Positions 8,821-18,057 of a stretch of 64,000 nucleotides of DNA are shown piece by piece. Source of the stretch: DASQPR01 sp963836775 (GTDB lineage Bacteria > Actinomycetota > Actinomycetes > Mycobacteriales > Micromonosporaceae); contig CAWIKR010000003.1 of NCBI GenBank assembly GCA_963836775.1, positions 3,706,210 to 3,770,209 on the forward strand. The letters run 5' to 3'. The notes under the pieces were generated by a model. That model did not search any database. It had not been told where the DNA came from and saw nothing but the letters and a program-made list of their open reading frames with translations. The translations under genes were made by a program, and so were the position numbers. Positions within the stretch are counted from its first letter, which is position 1, and every line of letters begins with the position of its first letter.

Positions 8821-10116
8821 CTAGCTCGCGTTCAGCGCCTGGTTCAGATGCTTGTCGAAGTCCGCTCCGGCCTGCTCCGGGGTCTTCGTCCCCGCCACGA
8901 TCTGCGAGAAGAAGTCCGTCACCGAGTTGTCCGACTCGATCGTGGCCCAGCCCGGCGTCGCGGGGGTGGAGATGCTCAGCTTCGCGCTCTCGTAGAACGA
9001 CTTCATCTCGTCGGGCAGCGTGGTGACCACCTGCTCGATGAGCTGGCTCGATACCGGAATGTGACCCGACGCCTGCGAGATCTGCTTGACCTGGATGGCG
9101 TCGGAGTCAATGAACTTCACGAACTGGAGCGCGAGATTGGCATTCTTGCTCTTCGCGGCGATCGCCAGGTCCGAGCCGCCGAGGAAGTTCGGCATGTTCT
9201 GGCCGGGATTGGCCTTGCTCGGGAACGGGAAGCTGCCGATGTGGCCGGCCAGCTTCGGGTAGGACTCCTCGACGGTCTTCAGCGCGTTGCCATTGCCCAT
9301 GATGGTGGCGGTCTTGCCGGTACCGATCAGGTCGCCCGGGTCCGGCGTGTCCATGGGCGCGGTACGAGATCCGGCCGTGGAGTACGCGTTCTCGAAGCTC
9401 TTGAAGTCCTGCAGGCCCTGCTGCGACGCGGCCGTCTCCAGCTGACCCTGCCAGCTGCCGCCCGACTGCTGCGCCAGCGCCCCGCCGGCGTCGTAGAGGA
9501 ACGAGATCGCGTTGTACCAGTAGGTGCCCGGCAGGTAGAAGGCGCTGAAGTCGGAGGCGGAGTTCGTGGCCCTGATCTTGTCGAGGTCGGCGGTGAGCTC
9601 GGTGTAGCTCGTCGGCGCCACGGTAACCCCGGCCTTGGCCCATATGTCCTTGTTGTAGATAACCGATCGGGTACCGGCGTAGAACGGCGCGGCGTAGAGC
9701 TTGCCGTCCACCGTCGCCGGTCCCTCAAGGCCGGTCAGCCAGGTGTTGGAGCCCTCAAGGTCCTTCTTTTGCTCGGTGAGGTCGGCGAGGGCACCGTTGG
9801 CGGCGTACAGCGGCACGTCGGTGTTGCCGATCTCCACGACGTCCGGTGGGGTGTCGGTGGCCAGGGCCGTGGTCAATTTCGTGTTGATGTCGTCCCACTG
9901 CTGGATCTCGACCTTGACCGTGGCGCCGGTCTGCGCCTGGAACTGGTCGACAACGGCCTGCTGCGCGGCGTCGGTCAGCGTGTCCTGCATGAGCCAGACG
10001 GTCAGCGACTTGCTGTCGCTGCCGGATCCTGCGTGGTTGCTCCCCGAGCAGCCGGTGAGCACGAGTGCGACGGCTGCTATCGCCGCACCGGCTGCGATGG
10101 AGCGTTGTTTCTTCAT
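8821..10116 (-). CDS. Sugar-binding lipoprotein of ABC importer
   Basis: The 431-residue extracytoplasmic solute-binding protein (family 1) begins with a lipoprotein signal, MKKQRS, a hydrophobic stretch and the lipobox LTGC, so it is anchored outside the membrane. The body shows TPPDVVEIGN, YAAPFYAGTRSVIYNKDIWAKAGV and later YESAKLS, all usual in sugar-binding proteins. AAGGAG precedes the ATG at 10116. Its neighbours and the nagA/nagZ genes suggest GlcNAc or a chitooligosaccharide as substrate, which is inference from context only. Confidence 0.9.
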   Translation of the reverse strand: MKKQRSIAAGAAIAAVALVLTGCSGSNHAGSGSDSKSLTVWLMQDTLTDAAQQAVVDQFQAQTGATVKVEIQQWDDINTKLTTALATDTPPDVVEIGNTDVPLYAANGALADLTEQKKDLEGSNTWLTGLEGPATVDGKLYAAPFYAGTRSVIYNKDIWAKAGVTVAPTSYTELTADLDKIRATNSASDFSAFYLPGTYWYNAISFLYDAGGALAQQSGGSWQGQLETAASQQGLQDFKSFENAYSTAGSRTAPMDTPDPGDLIGTGKTATIMGNGNALKTVEESYPKLAGHIGSFPFPSKANPGQNMPNFLGGSDLAIAAKSKNANLALQFVKFIDSDAIQVKQISQASGHIPVSSQLIEQVVTTLPDEMKSFYESAKLSISTPATPGWATIESDNSVTDFFSQIVAGTKTPEQAGADFDKHLNQALNAS

Positions 10117-10311
10117 CTCACTCCTTGAAAGGCTCGCATTGTCAGAACTCACGCCAGCATCGATCCGCTCCCCGCGCGGCGGCCGTCGCGCCAGCGGGTT
10201 CGCCGGCGGACACACCCGTCGAAATGATCTCTGCTGGTATCCCGCGAAGCGCCGGCAGCCGTGCCGAGGGTGCTGGTTGCGGCTCCGTCGTCGCAGGTCG
10301 TGGTAGACGAT

Positions 10312-10334
10312 GTTCTTCAAGAACCTTTCGAAAG
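10312..10334. promoter_or_regulatory. Overlapping palindromes upstream of transporter operon
   Basis: GTTCTTCAAGAAC (10312-10324) is followed without gap by the perfect palindrome CTTTCGAAAG (10325-10334), about 200 bp upstream of the binding-protein start. Such TTCGAA-centred palindromes are typical operators of LacI- or ROK-type sugar regulators in actinobacteria. No LacI gene is nearby, but a ROK gene lies 500 bp away. Confidence 0.5.
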
Positions 10335-10341
10335 TCAAGGG

Positions 10342-10677
10342 CTAGCCCACACTTCCACAGGCATAGGGTGGCCGGCCGTCCGCGCACGACTGCGACGGGC
10401 AGCGCTCGCGAAGCCCACAGCAACCGGCCCCGGCTAGCGGCGAGGACCTGGACGTTGACGTCGCGGCGTTGTGTTTGCCGGAGCACGCGGCGGCGAGCAG
10501 GTCGAGGGCTTCGCGGATGTAGCGGTAGACGGTGGCGACACCGACGCCGAAGCGGCTCGCCGGCCGGGCGTAGGCGTCCCCGTTGTGCAGGTGCGCCAAC
10601 ATCAGCGGCAACTGCCGACCGGGTCCAAGCCTCGCCACGGGGTGCCGTTGGTTCGGCGGGCGGGCTGACTGCAGCAT
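10342..10677 (-). pseudogene. IS5-type transposase, N-terminal remnant
   Basis: The frame contains MLAHLHNGDAYARPASRF then GVGVATVYRYIREALDLLAA, the helix-turn-helix segment at the N-terminus of actinobacterial IS5-group transposases (those with a separate HTH followed by a DDE domain). The catalytic domain is absent: after this segment homology ends and no inverted repeats are recognised. It is a relic between the transporter operon and the second ROK gene. Confidence 0.7.
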
Positions 10678-10829
10678 GTCCGACGAGTGGGTCGGGGTCG
10701 CGCACGAGAGCGGAATGCTGCAGGATATGTGAGCGATGACGCTTAAGGATTCTTAATTAAGGCTCTCGGAAGTCCAGGACGGCCCGGCGGCGGGAAGTTA
10801 CCGGCGAACGACGCAGATGGGGGACAGAC

Positions 10830-12050
10830 GTGAGGTGGATCCGTAGCGGCGTAGAGGCGTCCTCTCCGGCGGCCGCGCCATCGCTGCTGCGCTCGATGAA
10901 CCAGCGCTTCATCCTGGACTGGCTGTACCAGAACGGCCCGGCCACCCGGCCGCAGATCTCCCGCGCGATCGGCCTGTCCCAACCGACGGTGTTCGCCACG
11001 CTCGCGAACCTGGAGGATGTCGGCCTTGTTCGGACCCGCGGCCAGTACGAGGAGTCCAACGGTCGACCCGCGCTGATCTACGAGGTCGACCCCACCACCG
11101 GCACCGTGGCCGCGGTGGACGTCGGAGCCGACTGGCTACGGGTCATGATCAGCGACCTGCTGGGCACGATCCTGGCGCGCACCGAGGTGCGCAACACCGC
11201 GCGGAGCTCGAAGGCGCTGGTAGGCATGGTGAAGGAGGCGATCACCGCCGCGGCCAGCGAGGCGAGCATCGACTATGCCGCCATCAGCCACACAATCATC
11301 GCGTCTCCCGGCGTATACCGGGAACAGGATTCCCGCATCATCTACGCCACCCGGCTGCCCGAGTTGCAACGCCCGAAGGTGTACGACGAGCTACGCGGGA
11401 CGCTCGGCATGCCGGTGACGATCGAGAACGACGTCAATCTCGCCGCGCTCGCGGAGTACAGGCAAGGTGCCGGGCGCGGCGTGAATCCGTTCGTGTATCT
11501 GCACATCGGTACCGGAGTGGGACTCGGGCTCGTGGTCGACGGCAAGGTATACACCGGCGCGACGGGAGCGGCGGGTGAGATCGGCTTCCTCCCGTTCCCT
11601 GACACCGAGGTGCTCGGCGACACGGTGGTCCACGAGCGTGGGATCCTCGAGGCGGCGTTCGCCGCCGAGGCGGTCGTTGAGCACGGCCGGCGGCTGGAAC
11701 TGGAGGGGGCCAACACCGCCACGAAGGTCTTCGACCTTGCCCGCAAGGGGGTGGCCCCGGCCAAGCAGGCCGTGCAGCGGCAGACCGAAATTCTCGCGGC
11801 GCTGCTGACCAGCATCAGCGCATTCCTCGACCCTGAGCTGATCGTAGTCGGCGGCGGGATCGGCCAGAACCTGGACCTACTGGGCGTCGGGCTCGCCGAA
11901 CGCCTGGACAAGCTCAGTCCGCTGCGCCCGCGGATCGTCGCGAGCGTCCTCGGCAGTGACGTCACGGTCTGCGGCGCGGTCACCCGCGGGGTCGCCATCG
12001 CGCGTGAGGCCATCTTCACCGAGCGCGTCGCGAAGGTCCCCGGCGTATAG
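10830..12050 (+). CDS. ROK family transcriptional regulator
   Basis: This 406-residue protein has an N-terminal HTH (LDWLYQNGPATRPQISRAIG then LSQPTVFATLANLEDVGL) and a ROK domain with AAVDVGADWLRVMISDLLGT, ENDVNLAALAEY and HIGTGVGLGLVVDGKV. The GTG at 10830 follows a GGGGGA-rich stretch with good spacing. It is transcribed away from the sugar transporter and probably represses it, with the palindromes at 10.3 kb as a candidate target. Ligand unknown; an amino sugar is the contextual guess. Confidence 0.88.
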   Translation: MRWIRSGVEASSPAAAPSLLRSMNQRFILDWLYQNGPATRPQISRAIGLSQPTVFATLANLEDVGLVRTRGQYEESNGRPALIYEVDPTTGTVAAVDVGADWLRVMISDLLGTILARTEVRNTARSSKALVGMVKEAITAAASEASIDYAAISHTIIASPGVYREQDSRIIYATRLPELQRPKVYDELRGTLGMPVTIENDVNLAALAEYRQGAGRGVNPFVYLHIGTGVGLGLVVDGKVYTGATGAAGEIGFLPFPDTEVLGDTVVHERGILEAAFAAEAVVEHGRRLELEGANTATKVFDLARKGVAPAKQAVQRQTEILAALLTSISAFLDPELIVVGGGIGQNLDLLGVGLAERLDKLSPLRPRIVASVLGSDVTVCGAVTRGVAIAREAIFTERVAKVPGV

Positions 12051-12257
12051 ATCTCCGCTAGGTGCAGCCCGCTCGTGCCGGGCAGGACAGCGATCGCCCT
12101 GTGCTATGCGAAAGCTTCGCGCGGGTGAAGACCTGCGATTTCAGGGGCTGGTCGCAGGCATCACGGTGCTGAAGGAGCGGGTCGCTGAGCTGCGGCCGAC
12201 GTATTTGCCGTCGGATCCATCGGGGCGGACGTCGGATGTTGCCGGGGAGATCGCACG

Positions 12258-12345
12258 CAGCGTTCGCCGGCGACCGCAGCAGATATGCCGTCTCCTCCAT
12301 GGCGTCCCAGTCAGCCTTTGACACAAGCACCGCGTTGCCTCGAAT
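12258..12345 (-). pseudogene. Phd/YefM antitoxin fragment
   Basis: On the minus strand the segment RGNAVLVSKADWDAMEETAY followed by LLRSPANA matches the middle of YefM/Phd antitoxins (residues that follow the start region and precede the toxin-binding tail). No start or C-terminal tail is intact and no RelE/YoeB toxin gene follows. This is a short relic seen as one conserved motif block. Confidence 0.6.
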
Positions 12346-12362
12346 TTGGGTACGGACACCGT

Positions 12363-12824
12363 TCAGCTGCCGATGTCGGTTCCGTCACCTCGGTGCCACC
12401 GTGCAGCCCAGACGTCAATGGCTGCGGCGGCGTACATCGACTCGCCGCCCGGCAGAGTGAAGAGCGGTTCCGGCCAGTCGGACCGAACTGTCAACACCCT
12501 CAGTTCGTCCTCCGATACACCTAGCCGTCGCATGACGTCGCGTTCGTCAATCAGGTTGGCGGAACGCGCGCGTGCGTCCTCGGTCTCGGCCAGAAGCCGG
12601 TGCGGCCCAGCTAGGGCTCCAGTTGCGACGAGGCTTGCCAATCCCGGGACCGCCTCAATTCGAGCGCACGCCGCAGCGCCGGACACGACATCCGCCGAGA
12701 TCGTTATGCGAACTTGAGCGGCTTCGTCGACCTGCACGACGATCACGACCGCCGGATCATCCAACGTGGCAATCTCGTCATCGGTGAGGTGACCGGCGTA
12801 GTCGGCAGTGACATACCAGCGCAT
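12363..12824 (-). CDS. Hypothetical protein with C-terminal HTH-like region
   Basis: A 153-residue protein with no family I can name. Residues about 95-145 (LIDERDVMRRLGVSEDELRV, then TLPGGESMYAAAAIDVWAARW) resemble the excisionase/AlpA-type winged helix in which a GVS turn is followed by a segment reporting an xW-x-VxxW pattern, so DNA binding is possible. The N-terminal half (residues 1-85) is rich in beta-forming residues and of unknown role. ATG at 12824; no strong ribosome binding site. It stands alone beside a dead antitoxin fragment, so an accessory role is plausible. Confidence 0.6.
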   Translation of the reverse strand: MRWYVTADYAGHLTDDEIATLDDPAVVIVVQVDEAAQVRITISADVVSGAAACARIEAVPGLASLVATGALAGPHRLLAETEDARARSANLIDERDVMRRLGVSEDELRVLTVRSDWPEPLFTLPGGESMYAAAAIDVWAARWHRGDGTDIGS

Positions 12825-13171
12825 GACCGGACTCTAGACCGCAGACCCCCGCGAATCTATCCCGTCCGCCCCGCTGCCAACGATCTGAATCTGCGCACTG
12901 ACCTGATCGCGGCGGGCGGGTATCTCGGGTACAGCGGCATGCACTGCGCCCGGTGCGACCATGATGCCTCGCAAATGGCGCGTGAGGTGAGGCGGAAGCT
13001 TAGACAAGCTGGTCACCTGCTGTCGCAATGACAACATCAGTTGGCCTGATTCTCCTGTTCCGATGCATACCGGCGGCGTGCCGCACATCCATATTCCTGG
13101 CGCTGTCTTGGCTCGTGCTGGTCCCGGTCAACGTCGGCGCCCGCCGCGGCCCTGTCGGCGTCTGTTGCCCG
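12825..13171. other. Gap without a supported gene
   Basis: The 350 bp between the two leftward small genes hold only short frames without homology or start signals. It presumably contains the promoter of the 12.4-12.8 kb gene, but no motif stands out. Confidence 0.4.
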
Positions 13172-13498
13172 CTAGTTGCCGACCAAAGCGTCCTGAAGCT
13201 GACTCTTGCTCATGTTCGACCGTCCTCTGACATTGCGACGCTTGGCCTCGGCATACAACTGCTCTTTCGTCCGCCCCGCAGCGCCGGTGTGCGATCGCTT
13301 GCCGCCACGATGACCGGATGACACATCAGAGGTCGATGAACGGCTCGCAGTCTTCGACTCGCCGCTGCGTGCGCGCTCCTTATTGACCGTCGCCGCCGCG
13401 ATCCGAGTCGCCGTCTTCGCCGACTCACCGCGCCTGTTAGCGCTGTCTTTGATGTGCTCGTACTGGCGTTCCCGTCTGGGACTAGATCCTGCTGGCAT
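13172..13498 (-). CDS. Small Rho-N / plasmid-stabilisation-like protein
   Basis: The 108-residue, very basic protein begins MPAGSSPRRERQYEHIKDSA and ends in TKEQLYAEAKRRNVRGRSNM followed by SKSQLQDAL, a helical pattern of Rho termination factor N-terminal (SAP-like) domains. Actinobacterial homologues are commonly labelled plasmid stabilisation protein, without a proven role. The start at 13498 is set by an excellent GAAGGAGGG site. Two degenerate copies lie in this window (25.9 and 29.3 kb). Nucleic-acid binding is inferred from charge and domain resemblance. Confidence 0.75.
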   Translation of the reverse strand: MPAGSSPRRERQYEHIKDSANRRGESAKTATRIAAATVNKERARSGESKTASRSSTSDVSSGHRGGKRSHTGAAGRTKEQLYAEAKRRNVRGRSNMSKSQLQDALVGN

Positions 13499-13877
13499 GG
13501 CACCCTCCTTCAGGTCAGGCATCAGGCAAATACCCTGCGACCGGCCTGCGCAATCACCAACCAGGCGGTCCCTCGGCCCCACGGCCGATTGCAGAGACGG
13601 AATCACTGAGCTCCCGGAACGTCCCGTTCACCGCTGAGGTACGCACGGACTCCGGACAACTCACGAGTGGCGGCGACCTGGCCTCTCGCTCGATTGCCAA
13701 CCATGTGGATTTCACCAACAGACCCTCGGCGTGCTCGCCTCGAACCGGCCCTCGAATGCCCCCGGTGATCTGGAAGCTATCGGCGCCGGAAAGCATCCGG
13801 CTCGTACCGCAGGGTTACGCGCTGCTCAGACGGGAATCAACATGTGGACGTCCCCTGGGACGGAGATGCGGTGAGCA

Positions 13878-14270
13878 ATGTCCAGCCAACAAGCACCCAC
13901 AGTGACGGAGTACTTCAGCGTCGACGACCTCCATCATGTCCGTGTCCTAGTGGAGCGTGCGTGCGACGCGGTCGGCATGGCAGCCGAACGGATCTACCGC
14001 CTGGTCTTCGCGGTCAACGAAATTGCGATTAACGCGGTCAAGCACGCCGGAGGCTGGGGCGTGCTGACTGTCCGCCAATCGCGGCACGGAGTTTCCGTGG
14101 AAATCTCCGATCGCGGCCGTGGACTGCCCGAAGCCCTCACTACCGAACGACCCAGTGTCGAGGCCACCGCGGGCCGGGGCTTGTGGATGGCACGGCGGCA
14201 GTGTCCGGACATGACCATCAAGACCAGTCCGGACGGAGTTACAGTCCGGCTCTTCATGGCCGTCAGCTAA
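13878..14270 (+). CDS. HATPase_c anti-sigma factor-like ATP-binding protein
   Basis: The 130-residue protein is a stand-alone GHKL ATPase domain of the SpoIIAB/RsbW type: N box NEIAINAVKHAGG (about residue 50), G1 box DRGRGLPE, and ATAGRGLWMARR as the ATP lid. Such proteins phosphorylate anti-anti-sigma factors and sequester sigma-B-type sigma factors. No sigma factor or STAS gene is adjacent in intact form. The ATG at 13878 is weakly supported by the upstream purines GATGCGGTGAG. Confidence 0.8.
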   Translation: MSSQQAPTVTEYFSVDDLHHVRVLVERACDAVGMAAERIYRLVFAVNEIAINAVKHAGGWGVLTVRQSRHGVSVEISDRGRGLPEALTTERPSVEATAGRGLWMARRQCPDMTIKTSPDGVTVRLFMAVS

Positions 14271-14387
14271 GCCGACGGTTCTCGGGACCGCCATCGATCG
14301 GCATGCCGTCGGCCTTCACCCCCACGTGGATCCTGTGAGTGCCGGACCCTGCCGCATGATTGACCCAGACCTGGGTACGGGCATGAA

Positions 14388-16155
14388 ATGGGTCAGATCG
14401 CCGCCGAAGTCATGATCGCTCGCCTCGCCGCCTGGGGTGTGGATACCGTCTTCGGTATCCCGGGCGACGGCATCAACGGGATCATGGAAGGGCTACGCCG
14501 CCAGTCCGACAAGATCAAGTTCGTCCTGGTCCACCATGAAGAAGCGGCCGCCTTCATGGCGACGGCGTACGCGAAGCAGACCGGCCGGATCGGCGTGTGC
14601 CTGGCGACTTCCGGGCCGGGCGCAATCCACCTGCTGAATGGGCTTTACGACGCCAAGCTTGACCACGCCCCGGTGCTCGCCATCACCGGCATGCAGGAGA
14701 CCAGCGTGCTTGGCACGGGCTATCAGCAGGAAGTCCACCTGGAGCATCTGTTCCAGGATGTCGCCGAGTACAACCAGATGATCACCAACGCCGCGCAGTT
14801 GCCGGCGCTGGTCGATATCGCCGTCCGAACCGCGTACTCCCGGCGTGGCGTAGCCCACCTGACCCTGCCGAACGACATTCAGATCGCCGATGCCGGCGAC
14901 AACCCGTGGCCGTCGGTGGCTCCGGCGAACCCGCCGAGCACGGCACCGATTCTGTGGCAGCCCAAGGTCCGGCCCAGTGATCCGGAACTCGACGCGGCCG
15001 CGTCGATTCTGAACCAGGCGAAGAAGGCAGCGATCCTTGCCGGTATCGGCGCCCGTGGTGCCGGCTCGCTGCTCGACCGGCTCGCCGAGACCCTCGCCGC
15101 CCCGGTGATCAAGACGCTGTCCGGGAAGATGGTGCTACCCGACGGCTCGCCGTATACGACCGGTGGCATCGGACTTCTGGGCACGGGCCCGACCGCGGAT
15201 CTGATCGACGAGATCGACACGCTGCTCATGGTCGGCACCAACTTCCCGTACACGAAGCATCTGCCCGCGCCTGGCAGGGTGAAGGTCGTCCAGGTGGAGA
15301 TCGACCCGACCCGGATCGGGAACCGTCTGCCCACCGACGCCCCGCTGGTCGGCGACGTCAGCACCACGCTCGAAGCACTCCTGCCGAGGCTGCAAGTGCA
15401 CACCGACCACGGTCACCTGAACAAGTACCAGCAGGAGATGGCGGACTGGCGGGACAAGATGGCGGCGCTGGAGTCGCCCGAGCGCGATCCGATCGCGCCG
15501 CAGTACGTGGTGGGTCTTCTCGACGAGCTGGCGGCCGACGACGCGGTCATGACCTGCGACTCCGGCACGATCGCCACCTGGGCTGCGCGACATTGGACGA
15601 TCCGTGGAAACCGAGAGTTCTATCTCTCCGGCAACCTAGCGTCGATGGCTCCCGGTCTGCCGTACGCGATCGGCATCGCCCACGCCAACCCCGGCCGTCA
15701 GGTGATCGCCTACGTCGGCGACGGTGGCTTCGCGATGCTGATGGCCGAGTTCAATACCGCGTGCCGCTACGGCTTGCCGATCAAGATCGTCATCAACAAC
15801 AACGCATCCCTCGGCCAGATCCTGTGGGAGCAGATGGTTCTTGGGTACCCGGAACACGGCGTCCGGTTCACCAACCCTCAGCCGGACTACGCCGCATGGG
15901 CGACGGCCTGCGGCGGTCTACGGCATTCGCGTTGACAAGGCGGACAACCTGCAGGTCGCACTCGGCGAGGCGCTCGCCTTCCAGGGCCCCGCGATCGTCG
16001 ACGTCGCGGTCGATCCGAACGAGCCGCCGATGCCGGGCAAGGTCACCTACGAGCAGGCGAAGAAGTTCGCCGAAGCGTTCCTCAAGGGCCAGCCGCACAA
16101 GGCCGCGATCGCGACCACCCTGTTCAAGGACCGCATCCAGCAGCTGAAGGCCTGA
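14388..16155 (+). pseudogene. TPP-dependent oxidase/decarboxylase, frameshifted near its end
   Basis: The first 515 residues form a thiamine pyrophosphate enzyme of the pyruvate oxidase/acetolactate synthase family: VFGIPGDGINGIME, the catalytic Glu in VHHEEAAAFMA, LATSGPGAIHLLNGLYDAKL, and the TPP motif GDGGFAMLMAEFNTACRYGL followed by NNN. Near 15923 (GGCGGTCTACGG) one extra base shifts the frame; the true C-terminus (YGIRVDKADNLQVALGEALA to IQQLKA) continues in the next frame to 16155. The intact protein would be about 589 residues. Either a real inactivating indel or an assembly error. It is coupled to the FAD gene 1 bp downstream. Confidence 0.85.
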
Positions 16156-16156
16156 C

Positions 16157-17543
16157 ATGACCGCCGTATCGCTGCCGGCACCGACCAGCCGGCACGTCGC
16201 CGCCATCGACATCGACGCGCTGGCCGCGGCGCTGCGCGCCGAGGTGCGCGGCGAGGTCCGATTCGACATCAAAACCAAGGCGTTGTACGCGACGGATGTG
16301 TCCAACTACCGGCAGGTTCCGATCGGCGTCGTGATTCCGCGCGACCTCGATGACGTCGCCGTCGCCGTCTCGGTGTGCCAGCGATTCGGAGCGCCGCTGC
16401 TGTCCCGTGACGGCGGTACCAGCCTCGGCGGCCAGTGCACCAACACTGCGGTGATGCTGGACATGGCCAAATACGTCAACAAGATCGAGTCGATTGATAC
16501 CCGTCGGCGAGTGGCCGTCGCCCAGGCAGGCATCGTCCTAGACGAGCTGAACAAGGCCGCTCGCGAGAAGGGCGGGCTGGTCTTCGGCCCGAAGCCGGCG
16601 ACTCACGACCACTGCACCATCGGCGGCATGCTCGGCAACAACTCCTGTGGCGCCACCGCACAATGGAGCGGGACCACGGCCGCCAACGTTCGCCGTCTCG
16701 ACGTCCTCACTTACGACGGCCGCCGGATCTGGGTCGGCGCACACGAGTTGCCGGATCCGGGTCTGCGCACCGCCGTCGAGGCGTTCCGAGATCACTATCG
16801 CGAGCAAATCCGGACCGGGTATCCCCAGCTGCCCCGGCGGATATCCGGCTACAACCTGCCGGACCTGCTGGAGGAGAACGGGTTCAACGTGGCCCGGGCG
16901 CTCGTCGGATCGGAGTCGACCTGCGTGACGATTCTCCGGGCCGAACTCAGTCTGCTGCCGCAACCACAGCACGTGAGGCTGGTCCTCGCCGGCTACCCGG
17001 ACATCGCCACCGCCGCGCGACACGTGCCGATCGCCAATTCTCACCAGCCCTACGTCCTGGAAGGCCTCGACCACAAGCTCATCGAATACGAACAGGAGCG
17101 GCGGCTGCACACGGTCACCATCCACCAGATTCCGGACGCCGGCGCCTGGCTGATGGCGAAGATGACCGGTGAGTCCGACGAGGTGGCCCAGGCTGCGGCT
17201 GGCAGGCTGCTCACAGACCTGCGCAAAGATGGCGACGTCACCGTCGACAAGATCTATGACAGCGAGGAGCACATCGCCGAGATCGACTCGGTGCGAGAAG
17301 CCGCGCTCGGCGCGACGGCACGCGTGCCAGGTTATGGCGACACCTGGCCAGGCTGGGAAGACTCAGCCGCACCGCCGGAGAAGCTCGGCGACTACCTGCG
17401 CGACTCTCTCCGAGCTGCTGGAGAGGTACGGCTACGGCACCGCCTGCCTCGACCTAGTTCCCTATACATCAAACGTAGCGTGGTCGGCGCGGTTTGGGTA
17501 TCGCCGGGATATCCGAGTGCAGCGACACCACTGCCATGACTAA
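16157..17543 (+). pseudogene. FAD-binding oxidase (GlcD-like), frameshifted and truncated
   Basis: The frame starts at an ATG 1 bp after the TPP enzyme stop and shows the PCMH-type FAD domain: VPIGVVIPRDLDDVAVAVSV, LSRDGGTSLGGQCTN, the GPKPATHDHCTIGGMLGNNS region and a C-terminal FAD-linked oxidase region. At about 17406 an extra T breaks the frame (LRDSL instead of LRDLSELLERYGYGTACLD, which continues in the neighbouring frame), and homology ends near 17465. Relatives are usually about twice this length with an added Fe-S domain, so the 3' half seems deleted. With the preceding gene it was probably a 2-hydroxyacid/pyruvate oxidation unit. Confidence 0.8.
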
Positions 17544-17926
17544 CATCGCCGGCGATGCATTCGCATTCATTCATTGCCGCGATCGCGGATGCCCGGAAAG
17601 TCAGCGACCTTACCCAGCCAACGGCCTGCTAGCCGGGCCGGCTGGGTCGCTCCAGCCCTTCCTCACCACGCCACTTGCGTACACCCGGTGCCGGCCAGCA
17701 GATCTGGCCGACGCGCAAGGCTGCCCGCGAACCATCGGGCGGTGTCGAAGGAGACAAGTTGCACCAGATCCACGTCCATGCCCAGCTAACTGCACTAGCC
17801 GAAGGACACGTCGGGACCCCGTTTGTTGCTCGACCGACCACCAAGGTTCGTTTCGCACGGCGGATCGCAATGCAGGTACGCCGTCAGCAAACCCGCGAGC
17901 TGAGCCTGTAGCCATCAGCAGCTGAC
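17544..17926. other. Gap without a supported gene
   Basis: This is where the missing 3' half of the FAD oxidase would lie. No continuing homology, RNA gene or repeat is recognised in either strand; a deletion junction near 17470-17540 would explain it. Confidence 0.4.
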
Positions 17927-17957
17927 CGGCCCGGTCCGCAACGCGCGGACCGGGCCG
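17927..17957. terminator. Strong hairpin after the amidohydrolase operon
   Basis: A perfect 13-bp stem (CGGCCCGGTCCGC / GCGGACCGGGCCG) with a 5-base loop lies 100 bp past the leftward amidohydrolase stop. There is no T-run, as is common for actinobacterial terminators. It could end transcription from both sides. Confidence 0.65.
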
Positions 17958-18057
17958 AACCCGGCGGAACCGAACCACGGCACCGCCGCGGTCCAACCAA
18001 TCCGGTACACCCGCAATTTGTGTCGAGGACGGAGCGGGTGCCATCGGCCGCCGCCAG

